A stretch of 64,000 bases of DNA from Carposina sasakii (taxonomy: Eukaryota > Arthropoda > Insecta > Lepidoptera > Carposinidae), in contig CP053159.1 of the NCBI GenBank assembly GCA_014607495.2, forward strand, positions 9,059,501 through 9,123,500, in the 5' to 3' direction. The notes beneath the pieces are model-generated. The model was not told the origin of the DNA and searched no databases. It saw only the letters and a program-made list of their open reading frames with translations. Position 1 is the first letter of the stretch, and every line of letters starts with the position of its first letter. The position numbers and the translations under genes are program-made. This document shows positions 10,611 to 21,132 of the stretch, piece after piece.

Positions 10611-10826
10611 ATGATGATGATCTCCGACCGTATTATATTATTATAAACGCGAAAGTTTGTGATTACGGATGGATGTTTGTTACTCTTTCACGTAAAAACG
10701 GTTTGAGCGATTTTAATAAAATTTGGTATGCAGTTAGCCGACACCTTGGATTAACACATAGGCTACTTTTTATCCCGGATAATTTCAACATTTTGCTTTT
10801 TCTGTAGTCCACGCGGACTCCCTAAT
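10611..10826 (+). mobile_element. Helitron copy nested in a SINE 3' remnant
   Basis: Positions 10,611-10,630 read GATGATCTCCGACCGTAT, matching the 3' tail side of the SINE at 8086. From about 10,630 the sequence switches to TATTATTATAAACGCGAAAG, the 5' start of a lepidopteran Helitron also present in reverse at 62,094-62,330. The Helitron continues through TTTTATCCCGGATAATTTC to GTCCACGCGGACTCCC and stops short of the CTAG end, so it is 3' truncated. Confidence 0.65.
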
Positions 10827-10839
10827 AATTAAATGTGTT

Positions 10840-11215
10840 TTTGTTTAAATATTTATAATAATAAATAATAAAATTTATTCAATATCAAACATTTGGTATA
10901 CATACATTAAAAATCTTAATATTTAAATATGTAGTATATAAATTTACCTAAACTAGGCTGGGCCTGTGCTTTAGGTTTGCGAAACCTCATGATTTTTGAA
11001 AAATAAAATGGAAAATAAATTTATAAACACATGCATAAAAGATTCTTACATTTTGATCTATATAACTATTTCTTTACATAGAAATTAAAACTAAATAAAC
11101 ACATGTAAAAAAGATTCTTACATTTAGATATATATAACTATTTCTTTACATAAAAATAAATATAATATAAACTATATATTTACTATTTATCTACCGTAAG
11201 CAAATTCTCGGTTTC
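10840..11215. repeat. AT-rich tract with a ~70-bp tandem duplication
   Basis: The segment AAACACATG...AGATTCTTACATTT...TATATAACTATTTCTTTACATA occurs twice in a row at about 11,023-11,088 and 11,094-11,150. The surrounding sequence is very AT-rich and otherwise unrecognised. Confidence 0.6.
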
Positions 11216-11219
11216 GTCA

Positions 11220-11387
11220 AAATTTGAGACTCGAAATCATATGTTTAGTTTTCAAGATTGTATGAACATTCCCGAGTTGTTTAGGAATTCTCCATGTGAT
11301 TTCGAGTCTGAATTTTCGTAGATAGGTTCCTTTAAGTGGGCTGTTTACATAGCTTTTCGCTTAACATACCCTTTCTGTTACACCCTG
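11220..11387 (+). mobile_element. MITE family A, 3' part
   Basis: Contains AATTTGAGACTCGAAATCAT, TTTTCGCTTAACATACCC and the end TGTTACACCCTG followed by TA. The left TIR is absent. It directly abuts the 3' side of the LINE remnant. Confidence 0.7.
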
Positions 11388-11389
11388 TA

Positions 11390-13185
11390 TATGTAATAAA
11401 CTTTATTTATTCTATTGTATAACAAGGGTCCCATATAGGCGAAAAATCTATTTGTAAAAGCAAACGGTGTTGAGGAGACAGTACAAACAATATCTTTTCG
11501 TCTTTTGTTAGTCACGTCATGATTATAAGCAAGCACTTTGTGCTGTTTTAGAACAGTGTGCATTATAAAAAGCTGGCGGACAGTTAGCACCTTGCAAGAA
11601 TTATAAAGTAGGGAACTTGGAAAGAGGAAGGGACGAAACGTAGCCATCTTAAGTATTGCGCATTGAGTCCGCTCGTGAAATAGTATGATGGTTTTATGTG
11701 TTCCACCCCATGAGCTGATACAGTACTGGATTATGGATTGACCAAGGACCTGATAAACTTGTTTAATTAATTTTGAATCAACAATAAGCCGTAGTTTTTT
11801 GAAGACATAGAGTAACTTCCGTACTCTGCTAACTACTTCTTGTATATGTGCTCGGAAAGAGAGGGTTTCATCTAGTGTAACCCCAAGATACTTTATACTT
11901 GTAGTTTTTTGGATATGTGGACAATTACAGGAGAGACCAGAAATACTTAGTTTTATCAGCGTTTAGTGTTAGTAAATTATATTGAAGCCAGTTATTTACA
12001 GTATTAAACCCTTGTTGTGCATATTTAAAAAGCTCCATATTGGTGTTAGCTGAGAAAATCAAAGCAGTGTCATCAGCATAGGAAATTATCTTGCCTTGTT
12101 CCAGATTTAGTTTACACAAGTCATTATGTAAATTAAAAACAGGACCCAGGATACTTACCTGAGGGACTCCAAAGCTGGTGTTTTGCTGGTCATCACTGAT
12201 AAAGTTTTCTATTTTGACACATTGGTATCTGTTGTCTAAGTAGTCTGCTAGTAATTCATGTTGAGTGCCTCCTATACCTAAGGAGTCTAACTTTTTTAAA
12301 AGGATGAGTACAGATACCGTGTCAAAAGCTTTTGCTAAGTCCAGGAAAACAGCCAGAGTCTGTTTTCCCTTACCCAATTCTTGTGAAACATTGTTGGTCA
12401 GACAATGGACCGCATCATCCGTCGAAAGCCTAGCTCTAAAACCAAATTGGTTAGGTGACAGAAGATGGTTTTTCTCAAGATAGTTGACTAGTCTGCTGTT
12501 AATGATCTTTTCTAAAAATTTTGAAATTGATGGGAGTAAGGATATTGGTCTATAGTTATTCACTCTGTCTTTACTTCCTGCTTTGTGAATTGGTATCACT
12601 ACCGCCTTTTTAAGACATTTTGGGAATATTCCTTTAAACAAGCATAGTCGGAAAATATGTGTTAAGGGAGGAACCAGAATATGTTTAAATTGCTTAAGTA
12701 TTTTATTGCTTATATTATCCCAGCCCACGGCGCAGTCATCTTTTAGACCTGAGATGATGCGTGTGACTTCAGTTTCGTCTGTGTCCAGCAAAACAAAAGA
12801 TTTGGTACTCAACACAGAAGTATTAGTTTGTAACAAGGGAATTTAAGATCGAGTGCGGGAATTTTTCGAAATCTGTTCAGTGAGATTCTTTCCTACAAAG
12901 AACTTATTGACTTCATTAGCCGCTCGAAGTGGTATAGAATAGGACGTTAGTAAATTCGAACATGATTTGTGCTCTTTAGCTGTATATGTGACATTTTTAT
13001 TTCCAAACTTGCTTACTGTTGCTACCAGCCCTTTGTAAAATGTTTTTCTCATACGTGATTTTAAATTTCGGTACCTTTTATAAGTAGTTTGTATTATGGT
13101 ATTTTCGGGACAAAGGTTTGCCTTTTGATGAAGTTTGTCTCTATGCCTCATACAACGAATAAGGCCAGGAGTGATTTATATTTCT
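11390..13185 (-). pseudogene. LINE (CR1/jockey-like) reverse transcriptase, 5'-truncated and broken
   Basis: On the minus strand a linker region (from ~13,180: ITPGLIRC, then YKRYRN and FFVGKNLTEQI) leads into a 303-residue frame at 12,836-11,925. That frame holds the RT signatures: NYRPISLLPSISKFLEK, NQFGFR, FLDLAKAFDTV and the catalytic SYADDTAL. The thumb continues in another frame (IKYLGVTLDETLSFRAHI near 11,880) and ends with SSLLYNSCKVLTVRQL and MGPLLYNRINK at ~11,400. A stop separates linker and RT near 12,840, a frameshift follows LNADKTKY near 11,930, and the usual GVPQGSILGP reads GVPQVSILGP with a residue lost after it, so the enzyme is dead. The amino-terminal endonuclease is absent, as expected for 5' truncation in target-primed reverse transcription. 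The organisation fits the CR1/jockey group; the exact clade is not decided. Confidence 0.88.
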
Positions 13186-13485
13186 GCTTGGTGAATATTT
13201 GCTTCAGTTTAGACTATGTGTATCTACTTTGATGTTTATATAATATCTTCTTAAGTATAGCCAATAAAATGGTACCCAAGATTAAAGTGTTTTATTCTGT
13301 ATTATATTATCCACACAACTGTCTAACTTGAAATAAACAAAAATATGTATTATAATAATTATATCAAATAAAATTGTAAGTAAGTACCTACACCTAACTG
13401 CCACTAGTTCTTTAGAAATATTTTAAAGGCTGATAAGTCAATTAAAGGTCAGTGAAAAGTGGGTGTATAATTTGCACACTTGTGC
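13186..13485. other. AT-rich spacer between two LINE remnants
   Basis: Nothing recognised. Confidence 0.35.
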
Positions 13486-13910
13486 TTAACATCTTTGAAG
13501 AACTTTTATGGGAAACGAACATATCAATATCTTATTCCACGTCTGCTAAATGAACTGCCTTGCAAACTCAAAAATGAAATCAATGATAAGAATATAAAAA
13601 ATAAATTAAAATCCTATTATATCGCCAACCAAACTAATTTAACATAATTACCATAACTTATAAATTGAGCATACTGTATCTCAACCGCACCACAAGTTGC
13701 GAAATTGTTGACAATCTATTATGAATCGGGATGGGTGGTGAGGTGTGTGGACCGGTTTACGGTATACCTACCATTGATATAAATGTATAAGAGTATGTAC
13801 CTATGTCGGGAGCGCGGTAAAATAAGTGGTTGTTTTTAACGCGCCTGACGTGAATTTATATGTATGTTTTTTTTTTAAATAAATGTTTTTATTATAATTA
13901 TTATTATTAT
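13486..13910 (+). pseudogene. LINE C-terminus and 3' UTR, 5'-truncated
   Basis: A plus-strand frame at ~13,500-13,647 reads YGKRTYQYLIPRLLNELP followed by a basic tail ending NQTNLT and a TAA stop. This matches the final residues typical of CR1/jockey-like LINEs (R-x-L-x-x-L-P). About 260 bp of 3' UTR-like DNA follows, ending in an AAATAAATG...(ATT)n tract near 13,880-13,910. The orientation is opposite to the larger LINE next door, so it is a separate insertion. Assignment is from the short protein match alone. Confidence 0.6.
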
Positions 13911-14418
13911 AGATAATGGGTGTATGCGCGGTGAAATCTCCGCAACAAAAGAAAGTTCTCTCATAAAAAAAATATTCTTTTTTTACATAAGGGGGCGATA
14001 ACCTCCTTCAGTCGATATTTCCTTTTTGAATCGCGTATGTACTACTGTCACGTGAACCGGATAAATAGGAAAAAATACTAGTAGAAAGACAAGTATATTA
14101 TGATAATGATCACATTAAGGCAGTTACAAACCAAAAAATACTTTTTGTAAGAAGGACAATGGAATGAGAATTAAGAAATAGCTTGAATACATATTTTCTT
14201 TTTTAAAGGTGAAAAGTACATGGCAAAAAGTATCTACCTAATTTTCAAATTATCTACCTTTTGTTTACTTAATGCATCTTTTAGACAATATAAAAGAAAC
14301 CAGACTAATATAGAGTACTTACATTTAGTTTGACGAGGACAAATTTTAGAAATGCGTGCTGTTGGACCCTTGTGTTACTCATTTATCTGCAGTTAAACGA
14401 AGTTAACGAATTAAAAAA
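13911..14418. other. Non-coding stretch, nothing recognised
   Basis: No gene or repeat seen. Confidence 0.35.
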
Positions 14419-14419
14419 T

Positions 14420-14600
14420 AAATGAAATTGTATTAGGCGTTACAATCAGTGGAGGGTGTAGGGCCCGGTGGTGGGCGAACCCATATTGAATTATAAAATA
14501 TATATACTTGTTTTATAAATGAAATTGTATTAGGCGTTACAATTCGGAAGTTCAGACATTCACTATGTAGGGCCCGGTGGTGGGCGCACCCATAGTGAAC
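14420..14600. repeat. Penelope terminal-repeat fragments in a two-copy array
   Basis: The words AAATGAAATTGTATTAGGCG (14,420 and 14,517) and GTAGGGCCCGGTGGTGGGCG (14,458 and 14,566) each occur twice in direct order, giving a ~100-bp repeated unit. Both words, in part inverted, also occur at the outer end of the Penelope element near 53,300-53,380 and at 18,530. These are solo terminal fragments with no coding sequence. Confidence 0.65.
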
Positions 14601-15285
14601 ATAATATAATAATAATATATACTTACGTTAAAGTATGGAGTGCAATAACTAAAACTTGTTAGTATGAGATCTAGAAGAAATTTTATTTCTGCCTGATTCA
14701 GTAAAAAAGTTGAATTTTAAAGCAATTAATAAAACTGGAATCGATCAAAACGTAAAGGTAACAATCAATTGAGCTCGGTCACAATGCCGCCGACATTTCT
14801 CGTGCATAAACGGGGGCCTATTTGAAATTCCAATTAGAAAGTTTTCTCATTTACTTGATTCAGGGCGAGGAGTGGAAGGGCAACAATCCGGGCTGATTAG
14901 CCTTGGTCGCCATTGCCGTTCTGCAGCAGATTTAAAGGGTGTGCGGTTTCAAACTATAATCCTTCACGGGTCCAACGAATTTGAATTTTTGGCCCCAAAT
15001 TCACGAGTTCGCTATTCGAATGGCCTAATTTGCATCATTTCGTTTGTTAATGAATGACCGTTCCTATGTTAATTCTGATGTGTCTTTGGGAGGGTTGCTA
15101 ATTGGTGGTATACTTTATGATTATTCATCTTTGCTTGAAATTGTAACCATTGGGATTATGTTTATTTAACTACGAGTATACTGTTGCTGTTTCATACTCA
15201 TTTGTTGAAATGATAAAGAATTGTTGAATTAATATTAAAATATATTTTATTGGAATAGGTGGTTATAAATACCCCCCATGGCAGT
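14601..15285. other. Non-coding stretch, nothing recognised
   Basis: A 61-codon frame at 14,872-15,057 has no recognisable motif. Nothing else. Confidence 0.35.
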
Positions 15286-15356
15286 CTTGTGACGTGCCCT
15301 GGGGGAAGGTCTACGTCCAGCAGTGGATTGCAATAGGCATGATGATGATGATGATG
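15286..15356 (+). mobile_element. RTE-type LINE 3' tail with (TGA)n
   Basis: GGGGGAAGGTCTACGTCCAG, then CAGTGGATTGCAATAGGC and a run of ATG/TGA triplets, is the characteristic 3' end of a lepidopteran RTE-like LINE; its frame would give a C-terminus like YVQQWIAIG. All upstream LINE sequence is missing. Confidence 0.65.
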
Positions 15357-16012
15357 AGGTGGGTATAACTAGCGATAGGTAGGTACATCATAAACATTGT
15401 TAACTAGATATTAGTATCTTTACATATAATATATTTTATTTACATATACAAATATCAAATAAAAATGGGTATCTAGTGGGTACAGTTTTGAGTTAGAAAT
15501 ACATTTTCCAGCGACAGTATAAGTTATGAAATTCCGTTACAAGTTTCAATGACCCTAACACACTATTTGTTATTCAATACTTACAATATCTTATTATGGA
15601 TTCGGGGCCTTTGAAAATTTATTCAAAAAGCATCAACATTCAACCAAGACCGGAAATTTTCCCACTTGAAAATTGAATTTATCAAACTTTATCGCAACAA
15701 ATAGATACTTTATGAACTGTGAACCGTAATTTGATTTTGATTGGTACGAGGACGAAAAATTTGTGATAGTATCCCTTAGACGCGTCTATAAATCAAAAAA
15801 AAAAATTCCTGCTACAAAACCACTATTATTTATTATTAAATAAATTAATAAACCACGTTTAAAGTTAGACACCGTTTAAAAATGACATTTGACAGCAAAT
15901 TGGATGGAATATCTGAATAAGTTTATCTTTTTAAGATACTAACTTAAAAATACATCATTTCGGAAAATCAATGGTGGATTATAACAAAATTTACGCGTAG
16001 TACTAAATTGAA
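15357..16012. other. AT-rich stretch, nothing recognised
   Basis: No gene or repeat seen. Confidence 0.35.
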
Positions 16013-16014
16013 GT

Positions 16015-16475
16015 AGATTGCCCGACTCCGTCATTTATGAACCGATTTCAATTTTTTTTAAATTTGGTCATGGTATGCTTCCAAGTTGGTCCCATATTCA
16101 CCACATCAGAATCTGATGATGGGATCTTGGAGAAATCGAGGGCAATATTGTAATATATTGTAGGCACATGTAGTTTTTATACTTTTACTGAGCGTTTTGA
16201 TCACCTATATATAAAACATAACATCTGATGATGGAATCTCTAAGAAACCTAGGGATATCCTCGAATATGTAATTAATAAAAAATAAGGCTTTGATGATAG
16301 AACCAGATGGGATGGGATAATAGGTAAAACTTTTTAGGGTCTACTAGTAAGGTCTACTAAAAAAATTATGACTTCAGATGATGGAGCCGACAAACAAATA
16401 GTACTCTTTAAGGTCTACTTTAGTAAGCTCAAGTTTTGGCTCATAGGTGAGGAAGTTGGTTTTTCGTTTTTAAAA
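16015..16475 (+). mobile_element. Copy of the AACCGACTTC-TIR repeat, internally deleted
   Basis: The sequence from CTCCGTCATTTATGAACCGA through GATGATGGGATCTTGGAG and ACATCTGATGATGGAATCTC to GAGGAAGTTGGTTTTTCG follows the same order as the larger copies at 44,513 (reverse) and 56,072. The left terminus and most of the middle are lost. Confidence 0.7.
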
Positions 16476-16612
16476 AAATATTTAGATAGTGAAGTTCAAA
16501 ATCGATGACAAGTTTTCTCCAATTACTGTCACTCGTCTTCGTCAGTGCGAACAGGGTAAACATATTAGCGTGCGGGTAATGCAGTGTTAAGTTTATGTTT
16601 GATCAATACAGG

Positions 16613-16942
16613 GGGTCTACTCTGAAATGCCGCTTTCGAATCTTTCGGTCCGACCGAAGCCCGACCGAATCGAAGCTTTTGACAGCCTTTGACCCTACTA
16701 CGAAATTGCTTCGGATTCATTCATCCTGAGTTCACAACTCATTCGGAACCATAGAGAATAATTCACATTGACTAATATTATAAGCTTTCTATTATCTAGC
16801 CTTATACCTGTCAAATAGAGTTCGATCGGACCGAATGAAAAAACGGCGCGACTGATCCGATCGAAGGAAGTTCGTAGTAGGAAACACCGCGATATTCGGC
16901 CGATACTCGTACTTCGGTTATCGTCACTTCAGAGTAGACCTC
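16613..16942. mobile_element. MITE with GGTCTACTCTGAA termini (~330 bp)
   Basis: The left end GGTCTACTCTGAA and right end TTCAGAGTAGACC are perfect inverted repeats. The interior is rich in CCGACCGAA/TTCGGTC words in both orientations. A fragment of the right part recurs near 55,800-55,850 (CGGCCGATACTT). No coding sequence. Confidence 0.65.
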
Positions 16943-18036
16943 CTGGACTATTACTATCGATATCTTCGATGGAACGTGAGCACTACAACGCATCAAATTC
17001 TAAAAGCTCTGATTTATTAAAATAGTTTTCTAAATGATAAAAGTTTTCCTTTGTATTATCCTGATACTTCAGAAGGTATTTATGAAATAGTTATAAAATA
17101 GTAACCACAGAGTAACTAATAGTGATAATGACTAAAATTGGATTCTTTTTTTTGCAAATTATATTTAATGGTAAGTTAAATGTAAATAGTTGTAAATAAT
17201 AGGCATAATAATAAGGATTAATAAACACAAATCAATAATAACTATGACGCGACATACCTACTATTTTACGTGCGTACTATTTTACAGTTCTAATAAAAAC
17301 TAACAGAGCGGTTAAAGTGCTAGAAGCCAAATTATCTCTCTCCAAAATCGATATCCACTCAAAGCATTTTATGTTATTCTATATGCCTGCGATATCATTT
17401 ATCTACTTGAATAATGTTCAAAATAAACAACCCTTTAAAATATTTATATAACACACGCTTGAACCTCCTTCATCACATCACACCCGGCAAAATTGCCTGT
17501 GCCAAAAAAAAAAACCAAGAGTGTTGGCCTGGTTAATTGAACGAAAGCCCAGTTATTGAGTACCACTACACGTCACTCCATCCGGTGGACGACGCCGGTA
17601 ATTACTGCCCTGACATACGAGTGCACGTCTAAAATGGACCACAGTCTGTGAATTGCATCGGGTCGGGTTGAAGTTGGGATTCTGAATTACCTACTGGCAG
17701 TGAGATGTGAACACACAAGAAGATATGCCTGAAAAATAATTACCCAATGGACAAAATAACAGGCGGAATATTGTATTAAATTTCTATAGATAAAAATGAA
17801 CGAATAAAAATTACCTATTATATTTTAGAAAATAAAAACAAAATATTTTGTTAAACAAAATAACAAATTAATATTACACATTAAAATTAACTTCTATATC
17901 ATTATCATTATGCTAAACGTGGCGATGGGGTCCCCTTTATGATATTGTAGTTCTGGCTACCCCATTTCGGGAATACATGTATGTTTGTATGTAGGTACAT
18001 TACATTACACAGTAAAAAATATTCAAAAATATTATG
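16943..18036. other. Non-coding stretch, nothing recognised
   Basis: Positions ~17,470-17,700 are less AT-rich and non-repetitive to the eye. That could be conserved regulatory DNA or just unique sequence. No exon is defensible. Confidence 0.3.
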
Positions 18037-18038
18037 TA

Positions 18039-18355
18039 CTAGTGGACTCCGGCCGCGTGGACTACAGAAAAAACAATATGTCGAAATATTCCGGGATAAA
18101 AAGTAACCTATATGTTAAGTGGGACCTGTCACAATATATTCCTGAAAACTGCATCGAAATCGGTTCAGCCGTTTCTGAGATTAGCGTGCACAAACGCACA
18201 GACAAACAGACAAACCAACAAACAGATAAAAATTCAAAAAAAATCATCGTATGGGTTTTATTGCGTTGATAAAGGTCTATAATATTTTTTCTCGTATATC
18301 TTCCATGTACAGACAGCGATCCATTACATTTTTATTATCTGTATAGATAGATAGA
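18039..18355 (-). mobile_element. Helitron-type non-autonomous element
   Basis: ACTAG at 18,038-18,042 followed by TGGACTCCGGCCGCGTGGAC is the reverse complement of the usual 3' end. Then come ATTCCGGGATAAAAAGTA, ATCGAAATCGGTTCAGCCG and a CAGACAAACAGACAAAC run, standard text of this repeat. It ends near a GATAGATAGAT stretch. The 94-codon frame through it is incidental. Confidence 0.6.
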
Positions 18356-18469
18356 TTTGGAATACTTTAACGTAAATAGGTACTCGTAAGTAGGTAATAA
18401 ATAGATGGGATTAAATTATGTGTTACTTTATTAGTCGGAATAGTTCTATAGTAAATAGGCTCCTCATTG

Positions 18470-18600
18470 CGATTGTAGTGGTTTGTGTTCGTGACCATGA
18501 GTCGTCAGATCCGAGGGTCAGCGGAAGGTGTAGGGCCCGGTGGTGGGCGAACCCTTGATGAAAATTTGAACTCCTGAATAGTAACACCTGATACAAATAA
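18470..18600 (+). repeat. Penelope terminal-repeat fragment
   Basis: CATGAGTCGTCAGATCCGAG, GTAGGGCCCGGTGGTGGGCG and ACACCTGATACAAAT follow the order seen at the right outer end of the Penelope element (53,228-53,380). No internal Penelope sequence is attached. Confidence 0.65.
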
Positions 18601-18643
18601 ATATTTGAAGCAACAAAATTCTCAGTTGACACGCTTTGTTTTT

Positions 18644-18783
18644 AAGCCTCGAGCACACCGGATGCGTATGCGTAGACGTAAGCATAGAGACGTCAAGCGG
18701 TGACAGTTCCATACATTAAACTCAGAGGTACGTGTACGTCTAAGCTTACGTGCACGCATACGCATCCGGTGTGCTCGAGGCTT
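18644..18783. mobile_element. Palindromic MITE (140 bp)
   Basis: The left end AAGCCTCGAGCACACCGGAT and the right end are exact inverted complements, and the pairing continues through GCGTATGCGTAGACGTAAGC with mismatches. Nearly the whole unit can form one hairpin. A second copy sits at ~42,200-42,311. Confidence 0.75.
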
Positions 18784-18872
18784 TATTCTGCCGTGCTCGC
18801 AACCGTAGTCCAAAGTACTTAATTAATTTCATAATAGAGACGTTTTACCTGAAAATAAAACGTTTATTAAAT

Positions 18873-18992
18873 ACATGAGAAGACATTCTTGATTTTCTTA
18901 GCTAAACTAGTGACGTTTATCCGGTCCGTCCATTGCCGCGCGTCCGTTCCCGCCCGGATGTGCGATTTCAGCGACACCAATTTTATTTGCGC
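18873..18992 (-). repeat. DIRS 3' inverted terminal repeat
   Basis: This 120-bp segment is the reverse complement of 22,818-22,936 with only a couple of mismatches (landmarks AGACATTCTTGATTTTCTTA and CACCAATTTTATTTGCGC). Outside it, 18,836-18,872 is a short non-ITR outer tip that is complementary to part of the internal complementary region. Confidence 0.93.
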
Positions 18993-19032
18993 CTTTTAAA
19001 GTAGATTTTAAATGTAATTAAATTTTTTAAAG

Positions 19033-19138
19033 TAATTAGGCCCTGAATATGGTAAGTATTTAATAAACGTTTTATTTTCAGGTAAAACGTCTCTATTAAA
19101 TCTTGACCGATATTCAGGGCCTAATTAAAAACATGAGA
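19033..19138 (-). repeat. DIRS internal complementary region (ICR)
   Basis: Positions 19,055-19,094 are the reverse complement of the outer left tip (18,836-18,875). The adjoining 19,095-19,138 are the reverse complement of the outer right tip (22,930-22,973). The ICR thus spells the two ends joined together, as expected of the DIRS template for closing a circle. In addition 19,033-19,050 (TAATTAGGCCCTGAATAT) repeats the right tip in direct orientation, so it can pair with 19,107-19,126 as a local hairpin. Confidence 0.9.
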
Positions 19139-19559
19139 GATGTGTTTGATATCGCCTGATGGTGGTGGACGCTAATTGATTTGTAAACATACCTTCATGT
19201 TTAGATGAAAGTGTGTTTGTATGTTATCTACCTTCAGAAAATTTATATGATCCAGGTATTGTGATAGATCACCAAGTACGTAAGTATATTATCTAGTATT
19301 TACAGTGCAGCAAGTAAAACTTATAAAGTTTTACAGATGTTATATTAGGTAAACTACCTTTACTTTGTTATTATATCAAATTATCATGTGATATAATTCT
19401 ATGCTAAGAAGCAGTGATAAGTTGGTTCAAGGAAATAAAACAAACTTTTGACTTATGAGCAGGTGTTTTTATTCCTTACAAAATAATAATAATAAACATA
19501 AATAAAACATTGAATCATGGTATGAATCTCTAATTAGGTGCTTGATACTTTTATTTACT

Positions 19560-20498
19560 GCATAGGCTACTTTTATTTACAGCATTCGCCTAGGTTTTCC
19601 CAACTCAATGAGGCGTCGTATCCAGTAGAAGGGTCCAGTGGCTTGTCATTATGCTTATTTAGCTTCCATCCTGATTGTTGATGTGTAATGGAATCTGTTT
19701 TGGAGCCGAAGGGTGGTCATAAGATTATGTGGTCATCTGAAATAATACAGTGTTGCTGAGTTACAGTAAGTAAAGTTAAATCATGTACCCGTCTACCAGA
19801 GGATAGTAGGAGTATAGCAGCAGTTCTCTGTGAGGTGGCAAATAAACTTGATGAATTACACGATTGATTAGAAAGGTGGGTTACAAGAGTATTTATATCC
19901 CAGGTGGGGGCTTTCATAGGTTTAGGTTTAGCTAACCCAATGGACTTTAGGACTTGTTTTACGAGAGTATGTGAACTAAGTTTACTACTATCACTGAGAC
20001 CACTACAGATTTATGAATAAGAATAGTGCTGTATGAAAGGCCTTCCTTTTGGTGTAGATCAGAGAGAAAACGGGCCAGGTCGGAGCCTGTAGGTTCATGT
20101 ATATTTACCTCGTGTGTTGTAGCCCAGTTTTGCCATCGGTTCCAAGGCGGTTTATATGTTTTAAGGGTAGATTCACTCCAGCTGGAGCGGAGTAAAGCTT
20201 TTTGTTCTGCGCTCCATTCACTTAGATGCTCTTGCCACCCCCACATTTCTATATCTCCAGCGTCATTTGTGATGTGTTGGGTGGTGGTCGTCCCGTCGTT
20301 ACATCTACTAAGACCTGCGACAGGTTCCTTATCGTAAAAGGGGGTGACAGTGCGCGGCTCTTTAGATCTGGTCTCCAATAAACTTTGTGTCATCTCGGAA
20401 CTACGATCAGGTAAAGTCCCAGAGCATTGTTTAGGTGCGTCAGTACTCTGGGAATGAAATAAGGTGGCGGGAACAGCCATGCCAGCTTGTAATTCCAT
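19560..20498 (-). pseudogene. DIRS tyrosine recombinase, C-terminally truncated
   Basis: The frame at 20,498-19,959 includes the core-binding domain: WSESTLKTYKPPWNRWQNWA and a following EPTGSDLARFLSDLH. A frame change leads to 19,917-19,717, which carries TSQRTAAILLLSSGRRVHDL, the segment with the first catalytic arginine. A further shift gives FGSKTDSITHQQSGW near 19,690, after which similarity ends around 19,560. The second half of the catalytic domain, with the H-x-x-R pair and the tyrosine nucleophile, is not found before the ICR. The enzyme joins the circular cDNA into the genome in intact DIRS elements; this one cannot. Confidence 0.85.
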
Positions 20499-20539
20499 TT
20501 ATTGCCCAGAGCATCATAAATCATCGTCTGGCTGTCGGA

Positions 20540-21130
20540 TCTATCCAGTGTACCGTATGTTGGAACCACATGAGTTCTCCTGGAAGCAAAAAGGTCGATT
20601 ACGGGTGTTCCCCACTTGGCAAATACGATATTGGTTAGATTTGGTAGGAGATGCCACTCTGGTGGGTCTTTGAGACGCGATAGTACTTCGCAGTTGTAGT
20701 TCCCCGCTATGCGATAGATGGACATGTGAATGTTGTACTGGTCCAGCACTTGTAGCACTTTCATTGCCAGTTCCGTGAGGGCTATAGATTTCGTCGCCCC
20801 CTCGTTTCTGAGATAAGAGACGACAGTTCTGTTGTCGCATTGTATCAGCAGCGCCTGTGAGCTCAGGAGCTGACAATGATCGTGTAAGGCATTTAATATA
20901 GCCAGCATCTCCTTGAAATTGCAATGGAGTTTCTACTGTTCTGGCGGCCATGATCCTATTATCGACATTTCGTCTAATTTGGCACCCCAGCCGATGTCGC
21001 TGGCATCCGTTGTTAGGTAATGAGATGGTAGTGGAACATGGAGTAGAGTACTGTTTTGGCAATTTAGCTGCCACCATTGTAACTCGACTAGGGCTTTCGA
21101 CTCTATAGGAAAGGTTTTGGTTAGTTTCAA
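20540..21130 (-). pseudogene. DIRS RNase H and linker domain
   Basis: The minus-strand RNase H segment begins with TTDASDIGWGAKLDE (first catalytic Asp) near 21,010, then EMLAILNALHDHCQ (Glu) and LIQCDNRTVVSYLRNEGATK (Asp) near 20,840-20,800. The last motif reads NCEVLSRL where related proteins usually have an acidic A-D-x-L-S-R. A stop interrupts the frame between SWPPEQ and KLHCNFKEML at ~20,930. The region then reads KWGTPVIDLFASRRT, typical of the DIRS segment between RNase H and recombinase. In life it would degrade the RNA strand of the replication hybrid. Confidence 0.85.
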
Positions 21131-21132
21131 TC

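Noticed and set aside
11925..12836. 303-codon open frame as an intact gene
   Set aside because: It is LINE reverse transcriptase with no amino-terminal endonuclease, a mutated GVPQGS box and a frameshift right after the thumb start; it is an element remnant, not a host gene.
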